This document shows, piece by piece, positions 48,641 to 60,027 of a DNA stretch of 64,000 nucleotides (its first letter is position 1; each line of letters opens with the position of its first letter). This DNA is from Saururus chinensis. Lineage: Eukaryota; Streptophyta; Magnoliopsida; Piperales; Saururaceae. The notes beneath the pieces are model-generated. The model was not told the DNA's origin. It did not search any database and saw only the letters and a program-made list of their open reading frames with translations. The position numbers and the translations under genes are program-made. The stretch covers positions 45,258,014 through 45,322,013 of the forward strand of contig CP141144.1 in NCBI GenBank assembly GCA_035235625.1, given 5' to 3'.

Positions 48641-49394
48641 AGTTATGTATGTATGACCGTATGTGTATGTTATATGTATGTGTGAGACATACGTGTGTAT
48701 GATGGCATTTTGTCTATGCTTTGGATGTGCGTATGTGTTTGTGGGCAGAGGTATGGGCGATGGACATTAAGAGGTAACAGAGACTTTGTCTGAATTTGGA
48801 TACGGTTGTGTAAGCGTATGACAGAGGATTTGAGTATGACGGGCAAGGATTAGAATGGATCAGTTTGGGGTGGATTGTATGTTGGGCGATTGTCAGACAG
48901 TAAGAGCGTGCATAATTGTACAAGCATAACATACAGATTATGAAGTGAAAAGTAAGTATAATAAGTGAGACATAAGTAAGAGGGTGACAACTGGGTTGGC
49001 TCTGAGGAGCGTTATTTGAGGATGTGAGTGTAAGAGGATTTGGCCATAAGATGGATGGCGAAGTATGTAAGACTGTAAGGGTTTGTTGTACGATGAGTTG
49101 TGTCCATGATGTGGACGGGTAAGTGAAGTCCGCTGCCCTGACGAACTTGGGTTTCGGATCGGGCTCAGCTTCGGTTTGACCAGTCGAGGACTGTGAGTTT
49201 GTGTGGCATAATTGTACCGCATAAGATACTTAATTCAAACTTGAATTATAAGCATAGCTAATGATAGCGTTGTGAGTTTGAGACCTGAGGGTTCGACGGA
49301 TTAAGTTCCGTGTTTGAGCTGGCCGCTAATGTGTCGGCCGACCATTTATCATGTCTTGCCATGGTGTTTATCCTGCGGGATGTTGTCTGTGTGC

Positions 49395-49640
49395 TGTGTA
49401 GAGCACCGGACGTCTGATGCTCTGCTGAGAGCGACGTTTCTGATTTGGTTTGCGTGCTGTATAAGCCCAGACGTTTGATGCTCTGTTGAGAGCGATGTAC
49501 GTTTCTGACTTTGTCTGTGTGCTATATGAAGCCCAGACGTCTGATGCTCTGTTGAGAGCGAAATATGTTTTCGATTTGGTCTGTGTGCTATATAAGCCCA
49601 GACGTTTGATGCTCTGTTGAGAGCATTGTATGTTTCCGCC
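49395..49640 (+). repeat. GATGCTCTGTTGAGAGC array in the LTR
   Basis: Four units of about 60 bp containing 'CCAGACGTTTGATGCTCTG' and 'TTGAGAGCGA', with the inverted pair GCTCT/AGAGC in each. Confidence 0.85.
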
Positions 49641-49689
49641 CAAGAGTGGCACTGTATGTTTCTGCCCAAGTGGCACTGTATGTTTTCTG

Positions 49690-49850
49690 CCCAAGAGTGG
49701 CAATGGCACTATAAGACCCATTATGGTGGGCAATTCTCTGGCACTATAAGACCCATTATGGTGGGCGATTTTCTGGCACTATAAGACCCATTATGGTGGG
49801 CGATTCTATGGCACTATAAGACCCATTATGGTTGGCAACTGTATGACCCC
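49690..49850 (+). repeat. Array of GGCACTATAAGACCCATTAT units
   Basis: Four units of about 36-37 bp containing GGCACTATAAGACCCATTAT and GGTGGGC. The same array occurs in the sister LTR. Confidence 0.9.
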
Positions 49851-51063
49851 TTATGTGTGGGTGTTTATGTTTGCGTGCTCAGGTAAGTAGTATCATGGAT
49901 CTACTGTTACCTGTTTGATCCAGTGCCCCATGAGCATTGGTGTGCCTTACCTTCGGAAAAGTCCATGGCGTCTAGTCACTCCCCAGAGGTTAAGGTGTTG
50001 CCCCAGTGGCATTCTTTTCCTTTTCGACGCTGGAGCCTATTAGTTGTAATGAGCTTCAGTGGTCGTTGATATGTGTACGATTATGAGTGTGAGTACGACT
50101 GTATGTGTATGAGCACGACTGTAAGAGTATGAGTACGATTGTGAGAATATGTTTTTGAGTAAGACAGTAAGTATGATTTTGTGCAGACTATATGAGTGAG
50201 GTCGTACGAGTCTGATTGTACGAGTAAGGTCGTACATGTATGTGTTAGTTGTATGAGTGAGCATACGATTGTACGAGTAAGGTCGTACAAGTATGCGTAT
50301 GTTGTATGAGTATGCTACGGTGGTACGAGTAAGTTGTATGACCCTGGATAAGTGTGTTTGTGTAAGTTGATTGGATTGTATGATTTTGGCACGATGGTGC
50401 CTTCGGTATGTCTTTGGCATGATAGTGCATTTAGTATGATCGTATGCGTATATGTATGATATGATTATATTATGTTGACTGCTTCATGTTTGAGTTGCAT
50501 GACGCATGTATTTATGAACTTGTGAGTTCACCGTTTGGGATTTCCCCTACTAGGTATTTTCCTACTGAGTATGAAAATACTCACCACCCTACTTTTTAGC
50601 CCCGTTGCATGGGAGGTTTTGCAAGTTGTGCGGAGAGCTCTTGGAGATGGATGCTCATTTCAGCGGTGGATTGATTCCTGTTGACTCAGGTATCTGCTTA
50701 ACTGTCTGCGAGTTTATTTATGCCACGATCTCCTGTATTGGGTGAGACGAGACATTAATATGTTTATTTAGGACTTTCATTTGGATGAGTCTGTGGACTG
50801 TTATGAGACTTGCACTCAGGGATGCCTGGGAGTGATTTGTATTTAAAAGTCTATGATCATAGCAATTTATTCGTACGTGTGTTTTCAAGTAGCGCCTGAG
50901 GATATTTGATTTGACAGTATGATGTTTAACCGTATGATGTTTTAGATTATAAACTGTTTATACAGGTTTTGATTTTATCGTTTTGACTCCGATTTATGGG
51001 GAAAAAAAAATTTTCTATGAGTTTTAAGAAAAAGGGATGAAAAATCTCGGGCGTTACAATATC

Positions 51064-53110
51064 ATTTTAAATCTCCTTCTTAAAATTTGCCTTTATGTAA
51101 TGGATGCAATATTGATGGTAGAATAATGGTGGGGAAAAATTTTAGGCACGACCTTTTGAAGTCCCTTATATCAATCTAAGATGACCTTGACATTCGTCAT
51201 ATCAATAAGTACATTTTCCCTTAATTGACTTAAGAACCATTTCCAATTTTCATAATCTTCCTTTGATATTATCCCAAATGCTAGAGGAAATAGCTCATTG
51301 TTCCCGTCAGTAGCCATTGCAGCCATAAGAGCTCCGAGATACCTGATGTACAAGTGAGTGGCATTGACACCAATCACCAAGATGCAACACCTAAACCCCA
51401 GTATAGACGGCCCAAATGCCCAAAACATCAGCATAAATCTTCGACATGGACCACCATCCACTAGATTAGATTCCAACTTATAGTAGGCATCGGGATTCGC
51501 ATCTTGTACTACCTTGAGGTACATTGGCAACAATTTGTATAATTTGGCCCAATCCCTTTATGGCTTTTATGGTCATATTCCTTTCCTCCCATGCTTTTTT
51601 ATAAGAAAAGTCAACGTGGAACCTCTCCTTCATTCTTTGAATAATATCACCTAATGTGAAAGTTAATTCAACTTGGATGACAGGCATTATGACCTTGGAA
51701 ATAAATGATGTACTACATTGCCTATGATCAATGCTAAGATGGGCATTCCTACAAGTGTGGTAACCTTCGTATATCTTTAATTTAAAGTACCCTACACCCC
51801 TCTCATCGATCCATGAACTCTCCAAGGGCAAGTACTATTAATGCATTTAACTATATATTCTGACATATTTGCACATAGAACCTTATATTAGACATCATTC
51901 CTAATAGAAAACTCCCTCAAGGCTATGATAAAGGCCTCTCTATCCTCAAATATGCGCCTAACATATAACTCTTCTTCATTCTATTGCTTCATATCTATAC
52001 CCCAATTAATTGCCTCATTTATTTAATCATTTGTGATATGTGCATAGATTGGATCCTCCTCATCAAAGTACAGTGGCTCATCATCATCAACATCCATGTC
52101 ATTTGCAGCAATCACATTGTCTATTGCATTACCCCCCTCACTATCAACCATTTGTTGAGCACTTTCCTCACTTCTGGCACCTTCTTCGTTCATACCATAC
52201 TCCTCTTCACTAGCTTCGCCAATATTATTTTTACCTTCATTGGCCTCATTTATATCAATGTCATCATCATGGACATGGGCTCCCATACATATGAATAGCA
52301 CACATGTATTGAATTTCATATTACCTAAAAATATGTTTAATAACTAGAATTGATAGATTCATTTGTAAAAATATCTTTCACCTTGGATTGGATGGTCCAA
52401 CATCAAAATGTCCAACACTTAGGTAGGGGTAATGAATGCCCATCAATCTTTAAGTTCTAAACCATGCACCGCCTTGTGACATTCCAATGTTAAATGTCTC
52501 ATGTGCACGCGATGTGTACCTTACATATTATGCACAAAATTCATAATTCAATATCCTAATTTTCATTGACAATTATAAGATTCACACATAATTCACATCT
52601 TAAGAAACCTTACCTCCAATTAGGTCCACTTCCATTGTCAATAGATGTAGACAACCTATGGCGTTCATTTAATGCTACTATCATGGACAATTTTTCCACT
52701 GTATTATCATCCACTGGCATTTGCATGTGCCTTCCACTGCTCACATTTCTTTGAGAGGTCTTGTGTGTGCTCCTGTGTGAACTCTTATGTGAACTCCTAT
52801 TCACACTACGCCCTTCATTAGGCACTTGGGCCTCTTTTTCGAGAAATAGCTCAAATATAACTATGCGAGACGAATAGTGAAATATTTGTCTAAATGAAGT
52901 CTCATCATCTACACATTATAGAATTGATCTCAATTCAAATATTCGAAGGTGACACTTTATGATAATTTTACATCTCCTTTGATCCCACCTAACGCTGCAA
53001 GTTACTTGCACCTCAAGTTCATCATAAGTAGAAAGTTTCTTGATGAATAATCCCTCTGATGCCCCTTCATGGTGAAGCATAAAACTAACCATCCCTCCAT
53101 CTCTATTCAC
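51064..53110 (-). pseudogene. Mutator transposase, N-terminal and catalytic part
   Basis: Order on the minus strand: MVSFMLHHEGASEGLFIKKL with YDELEVQV (N-terminal PB1-like part), an acidic linker (52023-52319, rich in Asp/Glu), the Mutator DNA-binding region FEDREAFIIALREFSIRND, YKVLCANMSEYIVKC and CPWRVHGSMRGV, then TCRNAHLSIDHRQCSTSF, FHVDFSYKKAWEERNMTIKA, and the MULE catalytic region with DGNNELFPLAFGII and YENWKWFLSQL. Introns seem present near 52320-52600. At least one frameshift near 51490-51530 breaks the frame. The rest of the catalytic domain is beyond the LTR at 46168-51058. Its family and motif order are clear; function is lost. Confidence 0.88.
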
Positions 53111-53810
53111 TTAATTCATAACTAATAAATAATAGAAATGGTACATTAAACAATTATTAAAAATAACTACTTTATTTAATGAAATATGAGATTAATCTAT
53201 TACTTAACATTGTGATGATTCTAACAAGAGAAATAGTAACAAGGAAACACCATGCACAAAGCGAATTGGTTTGATCCATTTGATGATGCACTCCAATTAA
53301 TGTTCAAATTAAAGTTAATAACTGGCACTTATAAATTTTAAGAGTCATGATTCTACTTCTTGCAATTTGCATTAAAACTTCATCCTTAGAAAAGTAAAAG
53401 CTTGTCATTTTCTATCTTTCAAACTGCCGAACTCCCTTCTTAACATACGAACTTAAAACAAAATAAAACAAAAAAGCACAATTCCAATAGAACATAATAA
53501 ACCCCATAATCAAAATACGAAAAAACAAAAAATAATACTGGCAAGGATTCCATTGCCCCTAAGATTACACATAAAATACAACACAGAAAAATATAGCTTT
53601 ACACAATTTCAATTCATCCACATCCATTGTGAAATCGAAAAACATTTGTATTCAGAAACTGTTCAAGCAACAAATAGAACAACTTTGAACCCATTAGAAA
53701 AATAAAAAAGAACAAATAAAAAAAGTCCCAGGATGAATGAACAAGATAGTAGGAGATGGGGCAAACCTAAAAGAGGTTGGTGGTGTAGCTGATATAGTTC
53801 CGAATAAGGC
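53111..53810. other. AT-rich segment of the Mutator-like element
   Basis: Upstream of the transposase start; nothing recognised. Confidence 0.35.
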
Positions 53811-54700
53811 CATGTGTTAGCCCCTCCACTTTTTACATAGACAAGGGGGCTGCTACCTCTATACTTGGCAGCGGACAGCCAAGTTAGCTTGGGCGACGGA
53901 CAGCCTAAGCAGCCCCTTAGGCATGGATAGATACTTGGAGCAGCGTGGGAGTGGTTCCGGATGCGCACTCGCCTTGCGGAGCAGGCTGAGGCAGAGTCCC
54001 TGCACGGGCAGGACTCTAAGTGGCGTGCTGGGCACCACAACCCCTTAGGGACAGACTCCTAGGGGCGCTAGGACACAGGGAGGCAGCACAGCCCGACTCC
54101 TAGTGCGGATAGGAGAGGATGCACAGGTTTCCCCGGATGGAAGAACTCTAGAGGCAACAGGGCGCTAGACTCCTAGCCGAACACGGATTCCTCACAGGTT
54201 TCCTATATTGTGTTGGGACGCCCCATTGGGTTGGGAAGAGTTGGGACAGGGAGGGACTCTGTATACTTGGGCTAGGATTGTACTCCTAGTGCGATACGGA
54301 CCAGCAAGGTTGTGTCTATAAATAGGGAGAGGATGGGGGCGGCCATGGCAAACAGAAATTGTAGAGGACGAACTAGAGAGAGTGTGAGATCTCTGCACTG
54401 CAACTTGGCTTGTCAGCCCTGCCCCTCTACTTGCCATTGTAACCGATGGACTGCGTTATATAAGCATTAGGTGGAGCCCCTTTTGTGCCAGAGACGGCTG
54501 TGTTGGCTGATTGCTTATTCCCCTTGCGCATACGAGAGGGAAGGTCGCAAGATAGGCTACTGGCTGCGCGCTGCAATCAGGCCATCGCGGGTGAGGATGC
54601 TAGGCAAAGCTATGCGCCCATGACACCATGCATGGTGATCCGAATCTTGTTCTTGTTGATGGCTGTCGTGGGCCTCAGCTTCTCGATACACTAGCACTAG
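53811..54700 (+). other. LTR-like promoter segment inside the Mutator-like element
   Basis: GC-richer DNA with repeated GACTCCTAG motifs (54046-54290), then TCTATAAATAGGGAGAGG at about 54313-54330, a good TATA box, followed by an untranslated-looking leader. It resembles a retroelement U3-R segment, but neither TG/CA ends nor a duplication could be placed. It may be an old insertion or captured DNA. Confidence 0.4.
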
Positions 54701-54904
54701 TCGATGTCTACAATCGGCGGCTAGGGTTGGGACTCGGGGAGAGTAGAAGGGCGAGCAAAGCTTCTACCCTAAAACCGTGGCGGACAACAAATCTGGGTGA
54801 GGCTCGGTGGTGGACGATGGAGCTCGGTGAAAAAAGTGGCTGGTGCCTAGGGGAAAAATGAAGAACGGCCGGGAGGGGAACTAGCGAGTGAGTAAGTAGC
54901 TCAT

Positions 54905-55164
54905 GAATTTCGTCCTTTTGAAGGACAAAATCGGCTTTAAGTGGATTTCATCCTTGCAAAGGATGAAATCAACTTTAAGTTGATTTTGTCCTGATACATA
55001 AATACACCAAGTTAGGTAATTTTGTTTTTCACAAGGACGAAATGGCCTTAAAGAGCATTCTGTCCATGCAAATGACGAAATCAACTTAGAAAATGATTCC
55101 ATCCTTCTCAAGCACGAAATCTTAAAAAAATTAAAACAAAAATAGTCGCAGCTGCCAACGCTTA
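54905..55164. repeat. Right terminal inverted repeat of the Mutator-like element, inner part
   Basis: Inverted match to the left terminal repeat, with recurring 'GGACAAAATC...GATTTCATCCTT' units. It is cut by the solo LTR at 55165 and continues at 59927. Confidence 0.7.
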
Positions 55165-57019
55165 TGTAAGGTCCCCGATTTTTCTACGATTTTCTGTGAT
55201 TTTCTTGCTATTTTTCTGGTCATTTCCGACAGGAAAATGTGACGCTACGGCGTATTTGTATTTGTATATTTTCTCCGTATTTATACCCGTAGAGTCGGGT
55301 GTGGGGCTTAGTCGTAGGCCACGGGCCTTGCTGCGCACTTACGGCACAAATTTTGGAGGTTTAGCGCGTAACCAGTGAGTTAATGCGCAATGGGGACGTA
55401 GATGTAAAAATTAAAAAGATTAACTATATATATCTTCCTCCCCATCGGTTTTTACAGAACCGACATTCCAGTTGACGTCCAGTGAGTTTTTGAGAAAACC
55501 CGAGGGCATATCCGGTCGCTCCGTTCTCCCTCCTCTGTCGTCGGATTCCTTCGATTCTTGTCAGGATCCGCTTTGCCTCACCGCCACGAGTTCGTAGGTA
55601 CCGGCTATGACCGCCGCCACGGCCTCTTCGCTCCTCCACGAGGTACCGAACCTTTTTTCGGGTTTTTCTCTCCTTCAATCCCGTTTTTGCACTGTAGGTG
55701 TACGATTTTGACATCGTTTGCAGCCGCTCTCAACTAGACTTATGTTTAATTGGCCGCTAGGAACCCATAGACACTGGCTGGAGCCGCCGCCATGCTTTCT
55801 TCGCTCCGTGGTGAGCTACCGATCTTTTGGTCGGGTTTTTGTTACTATTTGCTTCTCACTGTCCGTGGGATGGTTTGGACGCCGGTGGGTTTCCGGTTGT
55901 CATCCGGCCACCGGTAGGACTCCGTCCAGCCTACCTTGACACGGTGTCGGTAGGGGTTTGCCATTTCCGACCCCGCCTCGCCCCTATTGCCTTGCTCTGC
56001 CCGATTAGACGCTTTGGGTGCGTCTCGGGTCGTTGCCATTGGCGAGTTATGGGCCATTTGGCCGTCGTGGGCTCTACCCCGGCTCGGCGACAGTGAGGGT
56101 CAGCCCCACTTGGCCCGATTATATACTCCGCCCGGAATGGGCCGCTTGTCAAGGCCTTATACCGTGCGAGATGCATAGCCACCCGCACCATGGGTATTGG
56201 TTGTGGGTGGCGATCGGCGATGTCGCCGCTTTGATTGGCCACAGCTAAGGGCCTTAGCCCTGTTGGCTTTTGTGGGCCTTGGGTCGCCCCCTTTCAGCCC
56301 TCTCCCCCGCCCTTTGGGCCGCGTGTGCAAGTGGCCACGCATGAGCTTTTGGGTTTAGGCGCCGCATTTGCGCCGCCTAACCATCGGTTGGCTTTGCCAC
56401 CGAGTGGAGTTGACCACTAGAGCTGTCCTCCACCTCTCCTTTGTTCTCGAGCGTTGCCCCATGCTCTCCGCCCTTATGTGGGCCTTTGTTGACAGGAATC
56501 GTTGCCGTTGGGTGCTGTCCACGGCCGATTTCGACGTCTTTGTGGCCGGCTGAGCACGTTTTAGCCACCGGCCGATCTTCAGTGTACACCATCGACTTCG
56601 GGTCGCACCGCCACATATGTTGGCTTGACATTTCTCCCAGCCGCCCTAGTGTGCCGCCTTGGATCGCGGGTTTTACCGCATTGATTTCTGACACCCTGTT
56701 TGGCCGTGACTAGTTCCGGCGCATCCTAAAACCCTTGGGACAGCAGCTCTCTCAGCCAGGCAACGGTTTTGACCGCCAACTCCGCCGCCGACGCTGCCAC
56801 CGTTGTGTGCTCGCCATCAAACGTCATGATTACGAGGTAGGGGAGCTTTGAACTCATAAATTCATGAAGCATGCTTTGAATGAGTAGCAGCATGCTAGGA
56901 TTGTATGATTCCATGCTTGGATGTTAAGTAACGATCCGATTGCATGAGGTGCGTGTAAGCATGATTGTATGGTATGATTGATATGCATGAGATGCATGCA
57001 TGTTTTATGGATGTGGATT

Positions 57020-57250
57020 ATGTATGCGCTGGCGATGGCTAGCAAATATGTCAGTATGCTATGTATGGGTTATGCATGTGCTAGTGATGGCTAGCGTGCA
57101 TGTTTGAAGTATGTAAGAATGTGTATGCACGTGCTAGAGATGACTAGCGTGTACGTTTGATGTATGCATGTGCTAGTGATGGCTAGCGTGCATGTTTGAC
57201 GTATGTATGAATGTCTGTGCATGTGCTAGTGATGGCTAGCATGCATGTTT
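57020..57250 (+). repeat. GCTAGTGATGGCTAGC array in the second LTR
   Basis: About five units; fewer than in the sister LTR at 48330-48640. Confidence 0.85.
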
Positions 57251-58024
57251 GTAAGTTATGTATGTATGACCGTATGTGTATGTTATACGTATGTGTGGGA
57301 CATACGTATGTATGATGGCATTTTGCCTATGCTTTGGATGTGCGTATGTGTTTGTGGGCAGAGGTATGGGCGATGGACAGTAAGAGGTGACAGAAGCTTT
57401 GTCTGGATTTGGATACAGTTGTGTAAGCGTATGACAGAGGATTTGAGTATGACGGGCAAGGATTAGAATGGATCGGTTTGGTTGGATTGTATGTTGGGCA
57501 TTTGTCAGACAGTAAGAGCGTTCATAATTGTACAAGCATAACATACATATTATGAAGTAAAAAGTAAGTATAATAAGTGAGATATAAGTAAGAGGGCGAC
57601 AACTGGGTTGGCTCTGAGGAGCGTTATTTGAGGATGTCAATGTAAGAGGATTTGGCCATAAGATGGATGGCGAAGTATGTAAGACTGTAAGGGTTTGTTG
57701 TACGATGAGTTGTGTCCATGATGTGGATGGGTAAGTGAAGTCTGCTGCCCTGACGAACTTGGGTTTCGGATCGGGCTCAGCTTCGGTTTGACCAGTTGAG
57801 GACTGTGAGTTTGTGTGGCATAATTGTACCGCATAATATACTTAATTCAAACTTGAATTATAAGCATAGCTAATGATAGCGTTGTGAGTTTGAGACCTGA
57901 GGGTTCGACGGATTAAGTTCCGTGTTTGAGCTGGCCGCTAATGAGTTGGCCGAGCATTTATCATGTCTTGCCATGGTGTTTATCCTGCGGGATGTTGTCT
58001 GTGTGCTGTGTAGAGCACCGGACG

Positions 58025-58240
58025 TCTGATGCTCTACTGAGAGCGACGTTGTTTCTGATTTGGTCTGTGTGCTGTATAAGCCCAGACGTTTGATGCTCTG
58101 TTGAGAACGATGTACGTTTCTGACTTTGTCTGCGTGCTGTATGAAGCCCAGACGTCTGATGCTCTGCTGAGAGCGATGTACGTTTCTGATTTGGTCTGTG
58201 TGCTGTGTAAGCCCAGACGTTTGATGCTCTGTTGAGAGCG
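58025..58240 (+). repeat. GATGCTCTGTTGAGAGC array in the second LTR
   Basis: Four units of about 60 bp, in step with the sister LTR. Confidence 0.85.
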
Positions 58241-58315
58241 TAGTATGTTTCTGCCCAAGAGTGGCACTGTACGTTTCTGCCCAAGTGGCACTGTATGTTT
58301 TCTGCCCAAGAGTGG

Positions 58316-58465
58316 CAATGACACTATAAGACCCATTATGGTGGGCAATTCTCTGGCACTATAAGACCCATTATGGTGGGCGATTCTATGGCACTATAAG
58401 ACCCATTATGGTGGGTGATTCTATGGCACTATAAGACCCATTATGGTGGGCAACTGTATGACCCC
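58316..58465 (+). repeat. GGCACTATAAGACCCATTAT array in the second LTR
   Basis: Four units of about 36-37 bp as in the sister LTR. Confidence 0.9.
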
Positions 58466-58734
58466 TTATGTGTGGGTGTTTATGTTTGCGCGCTCAGGTA
58501 AGTAGTATCATGGATCTACTCTTACCTGTTTGATCCAGTGCCCCATGAGCATTGGTGTCCCTTACCTTCGGAAAAGTCCATGGCATCTAGTCACTCCCCG
58601 GAGGTTAAGGTGTTGCCCCAGTGGCATTCTTTTCCATTTCGACGCTGGAGCTTATTAGTTGTAATGAGCTTCAGTGGTCGTTGATATGTGTACGATTATG
58701 AGTACGACTGTATGAGTGTGAGTACGACTGTATG

Positions 58735-58870
58735 TGTATGAGCAGGACTGTAAGTGTATGAGTATGAGCAGGACTGTAAGTGTATGAGTATGAGTAAGAC
58801 TGTAAGCATATGAGTATGAGTAAGACTGTAAGCGTATGAGTATGAGCATGACTGTAAGAGTATGAGTACG
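58735..58870 (+). repeat. GAGTATGAGCAGGACTGTAAG array in the second LTR
   Basis: Five units of about 24-27 bp of the type GTATGAGTATGAGYARGACT. The sister LTR has only one or two at the same place (50100-50140), so this array expanded or contracted after the copies split. Confidence 0.8.
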
Positions 58871-59119
58871 ATTGTGAGAATATGGTTCTGAGTAAGACAG
58901 TAAGTATGATTTTGTGCAGACTGTACGAGTAAGGTCGTACGAGTCTGATTGTACGAGTAAGGTCGTACATGTATGGGTAAGCTGTATGAGTGAGCATACG
59001 ATTATACGAGTAAGATCATACAAGTATGCATATGTTGTATGAGTATGCATACGGTGGTACGAGTAAATTGTATGACCCTGGATAAGGGTGTTTGTGTAAG
59101 TTGTTTGGATAGTATGATT

Positions 59120-59285
59120 TTGGCACGATGGTGCCTTTGGTATGATTCTGGCACGATGGTGCCTTTGGTATGATTCTGGCACGATGGTGCCTTTGGTATG
59201 ATTCTAGCACGATGATGCCTTGATATGATTTTGGCACGGTGGTGCATTTGGTATGTCTTTGGCACGATAGTGCATTTAGTATGAT
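59120..59285 (+). repeat. 28-bp palindromic array in the second LTR
   Basis: Six units of 28 bp, each with the small palindrome GGCACGATGGTGCC followed by TTTGGTATGATT. The sister LTR has two units (about 50385-50440). Confidence 0.88.
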
Positions 59286-59926
59286 CGTATGCGTATGTGC
59301 ACAATATGATTATATTATGTTGACTGCTTCTTGTTTGAGTTGCATGATGCATGCATTTTTGAACTTGTGAGTTCACCGTTTGGGGTTTCCCCTACTGAGT
59401 ATTTTCCTACTGAGTATGAAAATACTCACCCTACTATTTTTAGCCCCGTTGTACGGGAGGTTTTGCAGGTTGTGCGGAGAGCTCCTGGTGATGGACGCTC
59501 GTTTCAGCGGTGGATTGATTCCCGTTGACTCAGGTATCTGCTTGACTCTCTGCGAGTTTATTTGTGCCACGATCTCCTGTATTGGGTGAGATGAGAACAT
59601 AAGATGTTTATTCTGGACTTTCATTTGGATCAGTCAGTGGACTGTTATGGGACTTGTACTCAGGGATGCCTGGGAGAGTGATTTGTATTTAAAAGTCTAT
59701 GATCATAGCAAATTTATTCGTATGTGTGTTTTCGAGTAGCGCCTGATGATATTTGCTTTGGTCGTACGATGATTGACCATATGTGGATGTTTAATGTTTT
59801 AAATTATAAACTGTTTTATCAGGTTTTGGTTTCGTTATTTTTCCTCCGATTTACAAACGTTATATTGAAAAAAAATTTCGTGAATTTTAAGGAAAATGTG
59901 TGAAAAATCTCGGGCGTTACAGCTTA

Positions 59927-60027
59927 GCTGGCCCCTCCATGGCCAAAATGAACACCATTTTGGTAAGTATTTTTCCCTCTCTGCTATTTCGGTAAATACT
60001 TTTTAATACTATTTATATAATTTTCCC
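59927..60027. repeat. Right terminal inverted repeat of the Mutator-like element, outer part
   Basis: Outer 100 bp, the best-conserved part, ending TATTTATATAATTTTCCC. Confidence 0.8.

Larger units (their letters stand above)
46168..51058 (+). mobile_element. Solo LTR of the 4.8-kb family, inserted in the transposase gene
   Basis: Starts TGTAAGGTCCCTGATTTTTC and ends GAAAAATCTCGGGCGTTACA; the two ends are imperfect inverted repeats with TG...CA borders. Flanks are GTATC (46163-46167) and ATATC (51059-51063), one mismatch. It contains no open reading frame of a retroelement and no second LTR. It holds a GC-rich block (46480-47400), a second GC-rich block (47450-48150) and four repeat arrays, then the GAGTATGAAAATACTC hairpin at 50564-50583. 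The length is large for an LTR. The autonomous element is not in this window. Confidence 0.85.
55165..59921 (+). mobile_element. Solo LTR of the 4.8-kb family, inserted in the terminal repeat
   Basis: Starts TGTAAGGTCCCCGATTTTTC and ends GAAAAATCTCGGGCGTTACA. It is flanked by the perfect 5-bp duplication GCTTA (55160-55164 and 59922-59926). From about 56140 to the end it is very similar to the LTR at 46168. The first 225 bp also match, but the stretch 55390-56130 is a different GC-rich sequence. There are no retroelement genes inside. The perfect duplication suggests it is at least as young as its sister. Confidence 0.92.
42350..60027 (-). mobile_element. Mutator-like element with transposase and plant-mobile-domain gene, carrying two nested solo LTRs
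   Basis: The left terminus GGGAAAATTATATAAATA (42350) and right terminus TATTTATATAATTTTCCC (ends 60027) are inverted. The inverted homology continues for about 300 bp ('CCAAAATGGTGTTCATTTTG', 'AAGTTGATTTC...TCCTT', 'AGGACAAAATGCTCTT'). Nine-base flanks AATTTTAAA and AATTTTATT agree at seven positions, fitting the 9-bp duplication of Mutator elements. Without the two LTRs it is about 8.0 kb. Gene order on the minus strand is transposase, then plant-mobile-domain gene. Both have stops, so the element is dead. Confidence 0.85.

Noticed and set aside
48330-49850. CRISPR-like spaced direct repeats
   Set aside because: Units are degenerate minisatellites in a plant LTR, spacers are themselves repeated and there are no cas genes.
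46168-59921. The two 4.8-kb LTRs as the two ends of a single retrotransposon
   Set aside because: Each has its own 5-bp duplication, and the DNA between them is the Mutator-like element in correct order, not gag-pol.
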